Shown here: one piece after another, positions 57,251 through 64,000 of the stretch
How the letters are laid out: each line of letters opens with the position of its first letter
Numbering within the stretch: the first letter of the stretch is position 1
Source: Aliiroseovarius sp. PrR006
GTDB taxonomy: Bacteria > Pseudomonadota > Alphaproteobacteria > Rhodobacterales > Rhodobacteraceae
DNA length: 64,000 nt
Reading direction: 5' to 3'
Assembly (NCBI RefSeq): GCF_010500215.1
Contig: NZ_JAAGOY010000004.1
Location: forward strand, 558,001 to 622,000
Position numbers and translations under genes: made by a program
Notes under the pieces: generated by a model
Told to the model about the DNA's origin: nothing
Database searches by the model: none
What the model saw: the letters and a program-made list of their open reading frames with translations, nothing else

Positions 57251-57736
57251 ATGACCCAGAACATGCCCGCAATTGGCGACATCGCGCCGGATTTCACACT
57301 TCCGCAAGACCAAGGCGCCCCGATTACCCTGTCGGATCTCGCGGGTGCGCCCGTTGTTCTGTTCTTCTATCCCAAAGACAACACCCCCGGATGCACCACC
57401 GAAGCGCTGGATTTCACGGCCTTGCTTGATGAATTTCAGGCACTTGGCGTGCATGTCTTGGGTGTGTCGAAAGACAGCCTGAAAAAGCACGAGAACTTCC
57501 GCGCCAAACACGCGCTTGGCATTCCACTTCTGTCCGATGCCGAGGGCGACGTCTGCGAACGCTATGGCACGTGGGGCGAGAAGAAGAACTATGGCCGCAC
57601 CTATATGGGCATCACGCGCACCACATTCCTGATCGGCGCCGACGGTCGCATCGCACAGGTGTGGGAGAAGGTGAAAGTGAAAGACCACGCCCAAGCCGTG
57701 CTGGACGCCGCGCGTGATCTGGCGGGCGACGCATGA
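57251..57736 (+). CDS. bcp: thioredoxin-dependent peroxiredoxin (BCP type)
   Basis: Reduces hydroperoxides. The 161 residues contain FYPKDNTPGCTTEALDFT near residue 37 with the peroxidatic Cys in PGCTTEA. The usual resolving Cys five residues later is replaced (E-A-L-D-F), so a one-Cys or other resolving arrangement is likely. The ATG of the next gene overlaps its stop by four bases. Confidence 0.92.
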   Translation: MTQNMPAIGDIAPDFTLPQDQGAPITLSDLAGAPVVLFFYPKDNTPGCTTEALDFTALLDEFQALGVHVLGVSKDSLKKHENFRAKHALGIPLLSDAEGDVCERYGTWGEKKNYGRTYMGITRTTFLIGADGRIAQVWEKVKVKDHAQAVLDAARDLAGDA

Positions 57737-58605
57737 TCGGCCTGTCCAAACCCTTGGCGCAAATGGCGGACGAGGTGCTGCGGACGGCCGATGGCCGTGA
57801 AAAGACCGCTTTGGCGCGTCGATATGCGGCGGAATGGTTTGCCGCGCGGGATGCCGGGCAGATCACCTCGCCCCTTCAGGATCGCGATGCGGTCATCGGA
57901 CAGGCGACGCCGCCGAATTTTCCGGCGCGTCCTGAGAAACCCGAACTGAAAAATCCTCGAGACGTCCCACGTCGTCGCCCCGGTTCGCCCGCAGGGCAGA
58001 TCGCACTTTTGCATGCTGTGGCTCATATCGAATTGAATGCCGTCGATCTGCATTGGGACATCATCGCGCGGTTTACCGACACGCCAATGCCCTTAGGGTT
58101 TTACGACGACTGGGTGAAAGCTGCTGACGAAGAAGCAAAACATTTCAACCTTGTAAGTGACTGCCTTGAGACGCTTGGCAGCCAGTATGGAGCCTTGGCG
58201 GCCCATGCTGGCATGTGGCGCGCGGCCGAGGATACGGCGACGGACATACTGGGCCGCTTGGCCGTGGTCCCGATGGTGCTAGAGGCACGCGGGTTGGACG
58301 TGACGCCCGGCATGATCGACATCTTCAAGAAGGCGGGACTGGACGACACGGTCGCCGCACTGGAAGTGATCTATGCCGAAGAGGTCGGGCATGTCGCCTA
58401 TGGGTCAAAGTGGTTCCATTTCCTGTGCGGACGCCACGAGCTGGACCCGAAAGAAACGTTTCACGAGCTTGTGCGCACCTATTTCCACGGAGCACTCAAA
58501 CCGCCTTTCAATGAAGAAAAACGGGCCGAAGCTGGCCTGCCGCCCGACTTCTATTGGCCACTGGCCGAGGAAACGCCAGACCGCCAGCGTGGAACACCGC
58601 GTTAA
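57733..58605 (+). CDS. DUF455 ferritin-like protein
   Basis: A 290-residue protein of the DUF455 family, with a ferritin-like four-helix core. Candidate iron ligands are AVAHIELNAVDLHWD near residue 97, DEEAKHF near residue 135, and IYAEEVGHVAYG near residue 215, an E-x6-H-type di-iron pattern. Function unknown; coupling (ATGA) to a peroxiredoxin suggests an oxidative role. Confidence 0.82.
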   Translation: MIGLSKPLAQMADEVLRTADGREKTALARRYAAEWFAARDAGQITSPLQDRDAVIGQATPPNFPARPEKPELKNPRDVPRRRPGSPAGQIALLHAVAHIELNAVDLHWDIIARFTDTPMPLGFYDDWVKAADEEAKHFNLVSDCLETLGSQYGALAAHAGMWRAAEDTATDILGRLAVVPMVLEARGLDVTPGMIDIFKKAGLDDTVAALEVIYAEEVGHVAYGSKWFHFLCGRHELDPKETFHELVRTYFHGALKPPFNEEKRAEAGLPPDFYWPLAEETPDRQRGTPR

Positions 58606-58650
58606 GCTCCTTAAATTCCCGCGATGGTGGAGCATTCACCCGTTTCTTGG

Positions 58651-58716
58651 TGCCAATTTGATCTGGGCAGGATTTCCTGACCACGCAAAGCCTGCCCAGT
58701 TTGCATCAAATCGGCA
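58651..58716. ncRNA. long imperfect hairpin, candidate structured RNA or terminator element
   Basis: Outer stem TGCCAATTTGAT (58651-58662) / ATCAAATCGGCA (58705-58716), one mismatch (a wobble on the minus strand); inner perfect stem CTGGGCAGG (58663-58671) / CCTGCCCAG (58691-58699); 19-base loop; five-base bulge TTTGC. In all 21 aligned positions over 66 bases between the DUF455 gene and the M23 gene. No U-run. The surrounding 58606-58874 gap has no gene. Strand and function unknown; ncRNA is only the nearest category. Confidence 0.35.
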
Positions 58717-58874
58717 GAAAATTGCCCGTTTCGACACGGCAAGCTGATGAATTTCCCAAATTTTCTTGCGTGAACGAAAGCTCCACGCTAAGCACCTCGG
58801 GTCTGACGGTGCGCCGGTAAGAGCACTCATTCGCCGCAGACAAGGGACGTAGGGAAGACACTGGGGTTTGCGCA

Positions 58875-60194
58875 TTGCATAACCATTTGATCGCCAAGAC
58901 CAATCATCTGCTCGAGCGGGTTTTTCCCGAGCAGCGCCTGTTCCTGAGATCAGAGGAAGGCACGCGATTCATTCGACTGTCTCCATTGACGCAAGCCTTG
59001 GGCTGGACCGGATCGGCCGCGTTCTTCGCCTGGTCGATTATCGCCACTGCCGTTTTGCTGATGGACTCGATCGGTTCGGGCAACCTGCGCGATCAGGCAC
59101 AGCGCGACAAACAGCTTTACGAACAGCGCGTGCAAACCTTGTCCGAAGAACGTGACACTCGCACCTCTGAAGCGATCGCCGCACAAGAACGCTTTAACCT
59201 GGCTCTGTCGCAGATCTCGGAAATGCAAAGCGAGCTTCTGGCGTCCGAAGAACGCCGCCGCGAGTTGGAAACCGGGATCGGGGTCATTCAGTCGACACTG
59301 CGCCGCACCATTGGCGAACGCGACGTGGCGAAGGGCAGCTTGGAGCAGGTTCTTGCGGAAGCCCGCGAAAACGCGGACAACGCAGCCCCGGGCACGACCG
59401 CCGTCGCCAGCAACGCAACGCTGACCTTCATGACCGAAGAACTGGCCCGCACCGCAGCCGAGCGCGACAAGGTCGCCGCCAGCGCCGCCGAGGCCGAGAA
59501 ATTCGCCCAGGATATGATGTACGAGGCGCGTCTGAAGCAAGAGCGCAACGACCAGATCTTCCGCCAGCTGGAAGATGCCGTGTCGATCTCGATGGAACCA
59601 CTGGACAAGATGCTCGCCAAGTCCGGCATGCCTGTCGACGACATTCTGGGCCAGATCCGCCGGAGCTATTCTGGTCAAGGCGGCCCCCTGACCCCGCTGA
59701 TCCTGTCCACCAGAGGCGAGGCTCCGGATCCGGACACTGAACGCGCCAACCGCATTCTGGGCGAGCTGGATCGCATGAACTTGTATCGCATCGCAGCCCA
59801 GAAGATGCCCTTCGGCATGCCTGTAAAGTCAGGTTTCCGCTTCACGTCGGGCTTTGGCGCCCGCTGGGGCCGGATGCATAATGGCACAGATTTTGCCGCC
59901 CCCATCGGCACCCCGGTCTATGCACCGGCAGATGGGGTCGTCATTCACGCTGGCTGGTCTTCGGGCTATGGCCGGCTTATCAAGATCCAACACGAATTCG
60001 GCGTCGAAACACGTTACGCCCATTTGTCGCGCATGAATGTGCAGAAAGGACAAAGGGTCTCGCGCGGGGATCGAATTGGTGATATTGGAAACAGCGGACG
60101 CTCGACCGGGCCGCATCTTCACTATGAAGTGCGCGTGGGCGGACGTCCGATCAACCCCATGATCTATATCAAGGCAGCACGCGATGTTTTCTAA
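58875..60194 (+). CDS. M23-family metallopeptidase with membrane anchor and coiled coil
   Basis: Probable peptidoglycan endopeptidase partnered with a bactofilin (LmdC-like). Reads as a short cytoplasmic N-terminus, one helix near residues 42-65, a long coiled coil (about 70-240), and a C-terminal LytM domain at about 330-430 with zinc ligands in MHNGTDFAAP (H-x3-D) and HLHYEV. Start taken as TTG at 58875, since no ATG lies upstream in frame; GGGG at 58863-58866 is the only ribosome site. Overlaps the bactofilin gene by 11 bases. Confidence 0.85.
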   Translation: MHNHLIAKTNHLLERVFPEQRLFLRSEEGTRFIRLSPLTQALGWTGSAAFFAWSIIATAVLLMDSIGSGNLRDQAQRDKQLYEQRVQTLSEERDTRTSEAIAAQERFNLALSQISEMQSELLASEERRRELETGIGVIQSTLRRTIGERDVAKGSLEQVLAEARENADNAAPGTTAVASNATLTFMTEELARTAAERDKVAASAAEAEKFAQDMMYEARLKQERNDQIFRQLEDAVSISMEPLDKMLAKSGMPVDDILGQIRRSYSGQGGPLTPLILSTRGEAPDPDTERANRILGELDRMNLYRIAAQKMPFGMPVKSGFRFTSGFGARWGRMHNGTDFAAPIGTPVYAPADGVVIHAGWSSGYGRLIKIQHEFGVETRYAHLSRMNVQKGQRVSRGDRIGDIGNSGRSTGPHLHYEVRVGGRPINPMIYIKAARDVF

Positions 60195-60720
60195 AAGCAA
60201 GATCAACGAGCCCGGCCCCAAGGCTGGCGACAAGGATACCAAACCCGCTGCGGCACCCGCCGCTGAGAAACCGGCCATCCCCCCCAAGGCGTCCACACCG
60301 CCCGTGCCGTCTTCGACCCCGAAAGCCAAACCGCCTGCATCGACATTGTCGTCTGACATCGTCATCAAGGGCGACATCAAGTCGACCGGCGACATCATCG
60401 TTGAGGGCACCGTGGAAGGTGACATCCGCGCCCACCAGCTGACCATTGGCGAAGGCGCCACCGTACGCGGCGAAGTGGTTGGCGACGACGTTGTGATCAA
60501 CGGTCGCATCATCGGCCGCCTGCGCGGCCTGAAGGTGCGCCTGACCGCCACCGCACGTGTGGAAGGTGACATCATTCACAAGACCATCGCCATCGAAAGC
60601 GGTGCGCATTTCGAAGGCTCGGTTCAGCGTCAAGACGACCCGCTGTCGGGTGGCGCGAAAAAAGTTCAGCCTCCGGCGGCTTCTGCCCCCGCTGCAGCCC
60701 CCGCTGCTGAAAAAGCCTAA
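60184..60720 (+). CDS. bactofilin (polymer-forming cytoskeletal protein)
   Basis: A 178-residue bactofilin: a proline/alanine-rich N-terminal tail (residues 1-55), the beta-helical DUF583 core at about 55-150 (DIVIKGDIKSTGDIIVEGTVEGDI, GEGATVRGEVVGDDVVINGRIIGRL), and an Ala-rich tail. It polymerises without nucleotide and positions envelope enzymes. Its overlap with the M23 peptidase gene fits the known partnership of bactofilins with LytM-type endopeptidases in alphaproteobacteria, where the pair shapes local cell-wall growth. Confidence 0.92.
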   Translation: MFSKSKINEPGPKAGDKDTKPAAAPAAEKPAIPPKASTPPVPSSTPKAKPPASTLSSDIVIKGDIKSTGDIIVEGTVEGDIRAHQLTIGEGATVRGEVVGDDVVINGRIIGRLRGLKVRLTATARVEGDIIHKTIAIESGAHFEGSVQRQDDPLSGGAKKVQPPAASAPAAAPAAEKA

Positions 60721-60749
60721 GTTCCGAAAATCCGGGACCATTCCAAAAC

Positions 60750-60774
60750 AAAGGCCGTCTGATGGGCGGCCTTT
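60750..60774 (+). terminator. terminator-like hairpin after bactofilin gene
   Basis: AAAGGCCG / CGGCCTTT with a 9-base loop; only three T in the stem end, followed by GCTATTTCTA, so moderate strength. Confidence 0.6.
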
Positions 60775-60797
60775 GCTATTTCTAGAGGTGCGTTGTG

Positions 60798-61586
60798 TCA
60801 GTCCTCGAACGACATGACCTTCTGGTATAGGTGCCATGTCGCATGCCCCAGGATAGGCAACACAATGAACAGGCCGAGAAACAGTGGCAGCATCGCCAAA
60901 ATCATCAACACCGTGACCAAAGCGCCCCAGAAAACCATCGGAACAAGGTTCTGCACCACGGACTGGAATGAATAGATCATGGCCGAGATGAAATCCATCT
61001 CGCGATCCAGCAGCATCGGCAGGCTACTTACGGTCAGGGCAAAGGCCACAAACGCCATAATACCACCAACGATGGTGCCCACGGTCAACATCGTGATCCC
61101 GTTGCTGTTCAACAGGGCATCCTGCCAGTTCGACGTGATATTGGTCATGGGCTGCAGCCCCATGAACAGCATGAACACGATATGTGCCACGAAGATCCAG
61201 AACAGAAAGCCCATGATCAGAACCATCGCGATCGACGGGAACTGTCGGTCTTTTTGGTTAAACACCACGCCGAGGATTTGCGCCCAATCGAGCGGCGCGC
61301 CTTTTTGCAAACGGCGGCTAACCTCGTACAGGCCGACGGCCAGAAATGGGGCCAGAAACGGGAAGCCAAAGGCGACGGGAATGATCCAATAACTTTGATC
61401 CATCACCTTGAACTCAAGAAACAGAACAATGCCGCCCAGCACGAAAAACAACGCGAAAAACAACCCGAAGGCTGGCGCGGTTTTGAAATCCTGAATTCCT
61501 GCTTTTAAGGCTGACAGCACATCCGAAATGGAAATGGATTGGATACTTGGCGGCGACGAGGCCTCCAAAGTGGTTGCGTCAGACAT
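60798..61586 (-). CDS. DUF2189 integral membrane protein
   Basis: A 262-residue membrane protein with about six helices. The start at 61586 has GGGAGG upstream; the frame remains open far upstream over the lytic transglycosylase gene, but that part is not coding. DUF2189 feature: VLSALKAGIQDFKTAPAFGLFFALFFV near residue 25 and GHATWHLYQKV at the end. Function unknown. Confidence 0.85.
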   Translation of the reverse strand: MSDATTLEASSPPSIQSISISDVLSALKAGIQDFKTAPAFGLFFALFFVLGGIVLFLEFKVMDQSYWIIPVAFGFPFLAPFLAVGLYEVSRRLQKGAPLDWAQILGVVFNQKDRQFPSIAMVLIMGFLFWIFVAHIVFMLFMGLQPMTNITSNWQDALLNSNGITMLTVGTIVGGIMAFVAFALTVSSLPMLLDREMDFISAMIYSFQSVVQNLVPMVFWGALVTVLMILAMLPLFLGLFIVLPILGHATWHLYQKVMSFED

Positions 61587-61848
61587 TTTTCCTCCCTGCA
61601 CGTATCTTATTTTTGTTCTCGCGCGCAGATCGAGTGTTGCGGGTGAATTTGCATCCGTCAAGTTTATGAACGCGTTAATCTTGCGTCTCAACGCGCTGAG
61701 GACAGCGATAAAATGGCCCGGGATCGGCGAAGCGAAAGAACAAAGGGTTGACCCGGATAGGGCGAACGGGCTTTCGTGCGATAGGTTTGACTGGCGCAGC
61801 CGCTTGCTCGCGGCAAAGCGCAGCATCTTGTGTGACGGGGATTTTGAC

Positions 61849-62652
61849 ATGCCATTTCTGAAAAAGCTCATCGCTGTTGGGGGCATCCTCTGCCTGACCT
61901 CGGGCGCAGCCATGGCCGCCAAATGCGGTAATACATCAGCAGGGTTCGAGGCTTGGAAGGCCGGCTTCGCCAAACAGGCGCAAAGGGCGGGTGTTGGCAA
62001 ACGTGGCCTTCAGGCCCTCGCCGCGACCCAATACTCATCCACCACCATCAGTGCCGACCGCAATCAGAAATCATTCCGGTACACTCTGTCCAAGTTCATG
62101 CAGATCCGAGGCTCTGCCACGATCGAGGCGCAGGGGCGCAAGCGCTTAGCGAAGAACCCGCAATTCTATCAATCGCTCGAAAAACGCTATGGTGTTCCGG
62201 CAGGTGTCCTGTTGGCAATCCACGGGATGGAAACCGGGTTTGGTGGTTTTATGGGCGACACGCCGGTTGTGTCCGCGATCACCACATTGGCCTACGACTG
62301 CCGCCGTTCTGATTTCTTCAAACCCCACGCGATTGGCGCGTTGAAACTAGTGGATCAGGGCACGATCACCAGCGCGACGCTTGGCGCCAAACATGGCGAG
62401 CTTGGTCACACCCAATTCCTGCCGGGCAACGCCGATAAATACGGGGTCGATGCCTCGGGCGATGGGCGCGTGGATCTGTACAATCTGGCAGATGCGATGG
62501 CCACCACCGCAAACTTCCTACGCAAGAAAGGCTGGAAGCGGGGCAAAGGCTATCAAGAGGGCCAACCGAATTTCCGCGTGATCAAGGAATGGAATGCGGC
62601 GACGGTCTATCAGCAGGCCATCGCGATCATGGCGGCGAATATCGACAGATAA
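61849..62652 (+). CDS. lytic murein transglycosylase (MltB-like)
   Basis: Cleaves the glycan strands of peptidoglycan with anhydro-product formation. The ATG at 61849 gives 267 residues with a signal peptide ending near residue 23 (CLTSGAAMAA). The SLT_2 fold has the catalytic Glu in AIHGMETGFGGFMG near residue 130, and HTQFLPGNADKYGVDASGDGRVDLYN near residue 190. It stands only 1.1 kb from the M23-bactofilin pair, another peptidoglycan-remodelling step in the same stretch. Divergent from DUF2189 gene across 262 bases with no other gene. Confidence 0.9.
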   Translation: MPFLKKLIAVGGILCLTSGAAMAAKCGNTSAGFEAWKAGFAKQAQRAGVGKRGLQALAATQYSSTTISADRNQKSFRYTLSKFMQIRGSATIEAQGRKRLAKNPQFYQSLEKRYGVPAGVLLAIHGMETGFGGFMGDTPVVSAITTLAYDCRRSDFFKPHAIGALKLVDQGTITSATLGAKHGELGHTQFLPGNADKYGVDASGDGRVDLYNLADAMATTANFLRKKGWKRGKGYQEGQPNFRVIKEWNAATVYQQAIAIMAANIDR

Positions 62653-62665
62653 CCCCCTGCTACAA

Positions 62666-62700
62666 CAAAGCCCCGGCCAGAGGGTCTGACCCGGGCTTTG
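62666..62700 (-). terminator. terminator-like hairpin between lytic transglycosylase gene and prfB
   Basis: CAAAGCCC / GGGCTTTG with a 19-base interior that can pair partly. Sits between convergent genes; lacks a clear T-run on either strand, so the call is moderate. Confidence 0.5.
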
Positions 62701-62720
62701 CTGAATCTCTCAGCGCGGGC

Positions 62721-63848
62721 TTAGTCCTCCGCGTTGGCCTCGGACCGCGATTTGCCGGCCACGTCTTGCGCCAGAACCGATGCCATGAATGCGTCCAGAT
62801 CGCCGTCCAGAACACCTTTGGTATCCGAGGTCTCGTGACCCGTACGCAGGTCTTTCACCATCTGGTAGGGCTGCAGTACGTACGAACGGATCTGGTTGCC
62901 CCAGCCCGCATCGCCCTTATTTTCATGCGCTTCGTTGATCGCGGCGTTCCGACGGTCCAGCTCCATCTGATACAGGCGCGATTTCAGCGCTTTCATGGCG
63001 ATGTCGCGGTTCTGGTGCTGCGATTTTTCCGAGCTGGTGGTGACAACGCCGGTCGGAAGGTGGGTGATCCGTACCGCCGAGTCCGTCGTGTTCACGTGCT
63101 GACCACCAGCACCGGACGAGCGGTAGGTGTCGATACGAATGTCGGACGGGTTTACCTCGATCTCGATATTGTCGTCGACCACGGGATAGACCCAGACCGA
63201 GCTGAACGAAGTGTGACGTTTAGCGGCCGAGTCATAAGGCGAAATCCGCACCAAACGGTGCACGCCGCTTTCCGATTTCAGCCAGCCATAGGCGTTGTGC
63301 CCAGAAATCTTATAGGCGGCAGATTTGATGCCCGCCTCTTCGCCTGCGCTTTCAGATTGAAGCTCGACCTTATAGCCGTGCTTTTCCGCCCAGCGGACAT
63401 ACATCCGCGCCAGCATGGATGCCCAGTCGCAGCTCTCTGTACCGCCGGCGCCTGAGTTGATTTCGAGGAAGGTGTCGTTGCTGTCGGCCTCGCCGTCCAG
63501 CAGCGCTTCTAGCTCGGCGGCGGCGGCCTTTTCGACCAGTGCCTTCAGCGATGCTTCGGCGTCCTCGACGACCTCTTCATCTTCTTCCATCTCGCCCAGT
63601 TCGATCAGGTCAATATTGTCCTGCATGTCCTGCGCCATGGATTTATAGCTGTTCACGCTGTCCAAAAGCGACTGACGTTCGCGCATCAGCTTTTGCGCCC
63701 GGTCGGGGTCATTCCACAGGTCCGGGTCCTCAGTCATCGCGTTGAATTCCTCAAGACGATGTTCAGCCGTTTCCCAACCGATCCGCTGCCGCAAAAGTGC
63801 CAGGGATTTTTCGATTGCATCAACGTTGTTCTGAGCCTCTGCCCGCAT
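62721..63848 (-). CDS. prfB: peptide chain release factor 2
   Basis: Terminates translation at UGA and UAA. The ATG at 63848 gives 375 residues. The codon-recognition loop reads [16 protein letters not shown] near residue 208 (S-P-Y where E. coli has S-P-F), and GGQ is in [20 protein letters not shown] near residue 245. The gene is continuous: no in-frame UGA early in the reading frame, so there is no programmed frameshift. Its modifying enzyme prmC and its partner prfA lie about 25 kb upstream. Confidence 0.95.
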   Translation of the reverse strand: MRAEAQNNVDAIEKSLALLRQRIGWETAEHRLEEFNAMTEDPDLWNDPDRAQKLMRERQSLLDSVNSYKSMAQDMQDNIDLIELGEMEEDEEVVEDAEASLKALVEKAAAAELEALLDGEADSNDTFLEINSGAGGTESCDWASMLARMYVRWAEKHGYKVELQSESAGEEAGIKSAAYKISGHNAYGWLKSESGVHRLVRISPYDSAAKRHTSFSSVWVYPVVDDNIEIEVNPSDIRIDTYRSSGAGGQHVNTTDSAVRITHLPTGVVTTSSEKSQHQNRDIAMKALKSRLYQMELDRRNAAINEAHENKGDAGWGNQIRSYVLQPYQMVKDLRTGHETSDTKGVLDGDLDAFMASVLAQDVAGKSRSEANAED

Positions 63849-63939
63849 GGGTGTGTTCCCTGTCCGAAATCTCGTCCCTCGCAATATCAACAGGGGCGCG
63901 GATGAGCAAGCGCGGATGGGATACCTGCCCCAATAGAAA

Positions 63940-63968
63940 GGGCTGCAGAGTTCGAACCCCTGCAGCCC
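63940..63968 (-). terminator. hairpin near right edge, probable terminator of an off-window minus-strand gene
   Basis: Perfect 9-bp stem GGGCTGCAG / CTGCAGCCC with an 11-base loop; on the minus strand it is followed by TTTCTATTGG. A gene ending just beyond the right edge would explain it. Confidence 0.5.
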
Positions 63969-64000
63969 CTTTGCTGTGTGAGTGGATTGAAAGAGAGCGG

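Noticed and set aside
1-64000. CRISPR array, prophage, insertion sequence or toxin-antitoxin module
   Set aside because: No regularly spaced repeats, transposase or phage proteins seen in any frame.

Overview
The window reads as ordinary chromosome of an alphaproteobacterium of the Rhodobacteraceae (Roseobacter/Rhodobacter group). The pointers are GC-rich coding sequence, a cobalamin-dependent ribonucleotide reductase (NrdJ), cbiD/cobK/cobA/cobB genes for cobalamin, an SOS box of the alphaproteobacterial GTTC-N7-GTTC type in front of uvrA, a DUF4167 protein, a bactofilin/M23 peptidase pair, and a DUF2852 and a DUF2189 protein. No prophage, transposase, CRISPR array, toxin-antitoxin pair or biosynthetic cluster was recognised. 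About 57 protein genes and one tRNA gene fill the window densely, and many neighbours overlap by 4 bp (ATGA).

Layout. 1-4.5 kb: the end of an alpha/beta hydrolase, then a minus-strand zwf-pgl-pgi operon (oxidative entry to the Entner-Doudoroff/pentose phosphate routes) behind a 12-bp LacI-type palindrome. 4.6-6.2 kb: agmatinase-family and HNH proteins. 6.4-11.7 kb: a minus-strand run cbiD-cobK-alkA-like-esterase, divergent from cobA-cobB. 11.8-16.4 kb: three transporters (MFS, uracil permease, SLC13 with RCK_C domains). 16.4-21.3 kb: an orphan transmembrane PilZ-like protein, a small hypothetical protein, glnE and a YbaK-type deacylase. 21.3-24.7 kb: a MarR regulator divergent from a cytochrome b561, DUF2852, RDD and Bpt proteins. 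24.8-27.5 kb: ilvB-ilvH behind a leader peptide and attenuator. 27.7-32.2 kb: nrdJ with tandem NrdR boxes, then a gene-free stretch and tRNA-Pro(TGG). 32.2-38.3 kb: DUF192, a double cold-shock protein, pdxH, fabI-gpt, DUF4167 and prfA-prmC. 38.4-43.4 kb: a small secreted protein, DUF1499, a second agmatinase-family gene with an M20 amidohydrolase, mazG and an orphan iron-binding protein. 43.4-48.7 kb: a sulfotransferase-like gene, uvrA, a rhodanese and an arsR-AHSA1 pair. 48.7-57.1 kb: lpd, DUF924, MFS, queA and a giant AsmA-like protein. 57.2-63.9 kb: bcp-DUF455, an M23 peptidase-bactofilin pair, DUF2189, a lytic transglycosylase and prfB.

The genes are mostly housekeeping, so the most interesting material is regulatory. 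It includes a clear branched-chain amino-acid leader peptide (five Val/Leu codons in a row) with an attenuator before ilvB, paired NrdR boxes before nrdJ, twin identical palindromes between marR and cytochrome b561, twin inverted repeats before the DUF2852 gene, an SOS box at uvrA, a probable leaderless arsR message, and a long unexplained hairpin near 58.65-58.72 kb. I did not find a convincing wholly new multi-gene system. The least explained protein is the PilZ-like membrane protein with a four-cysteine tail.
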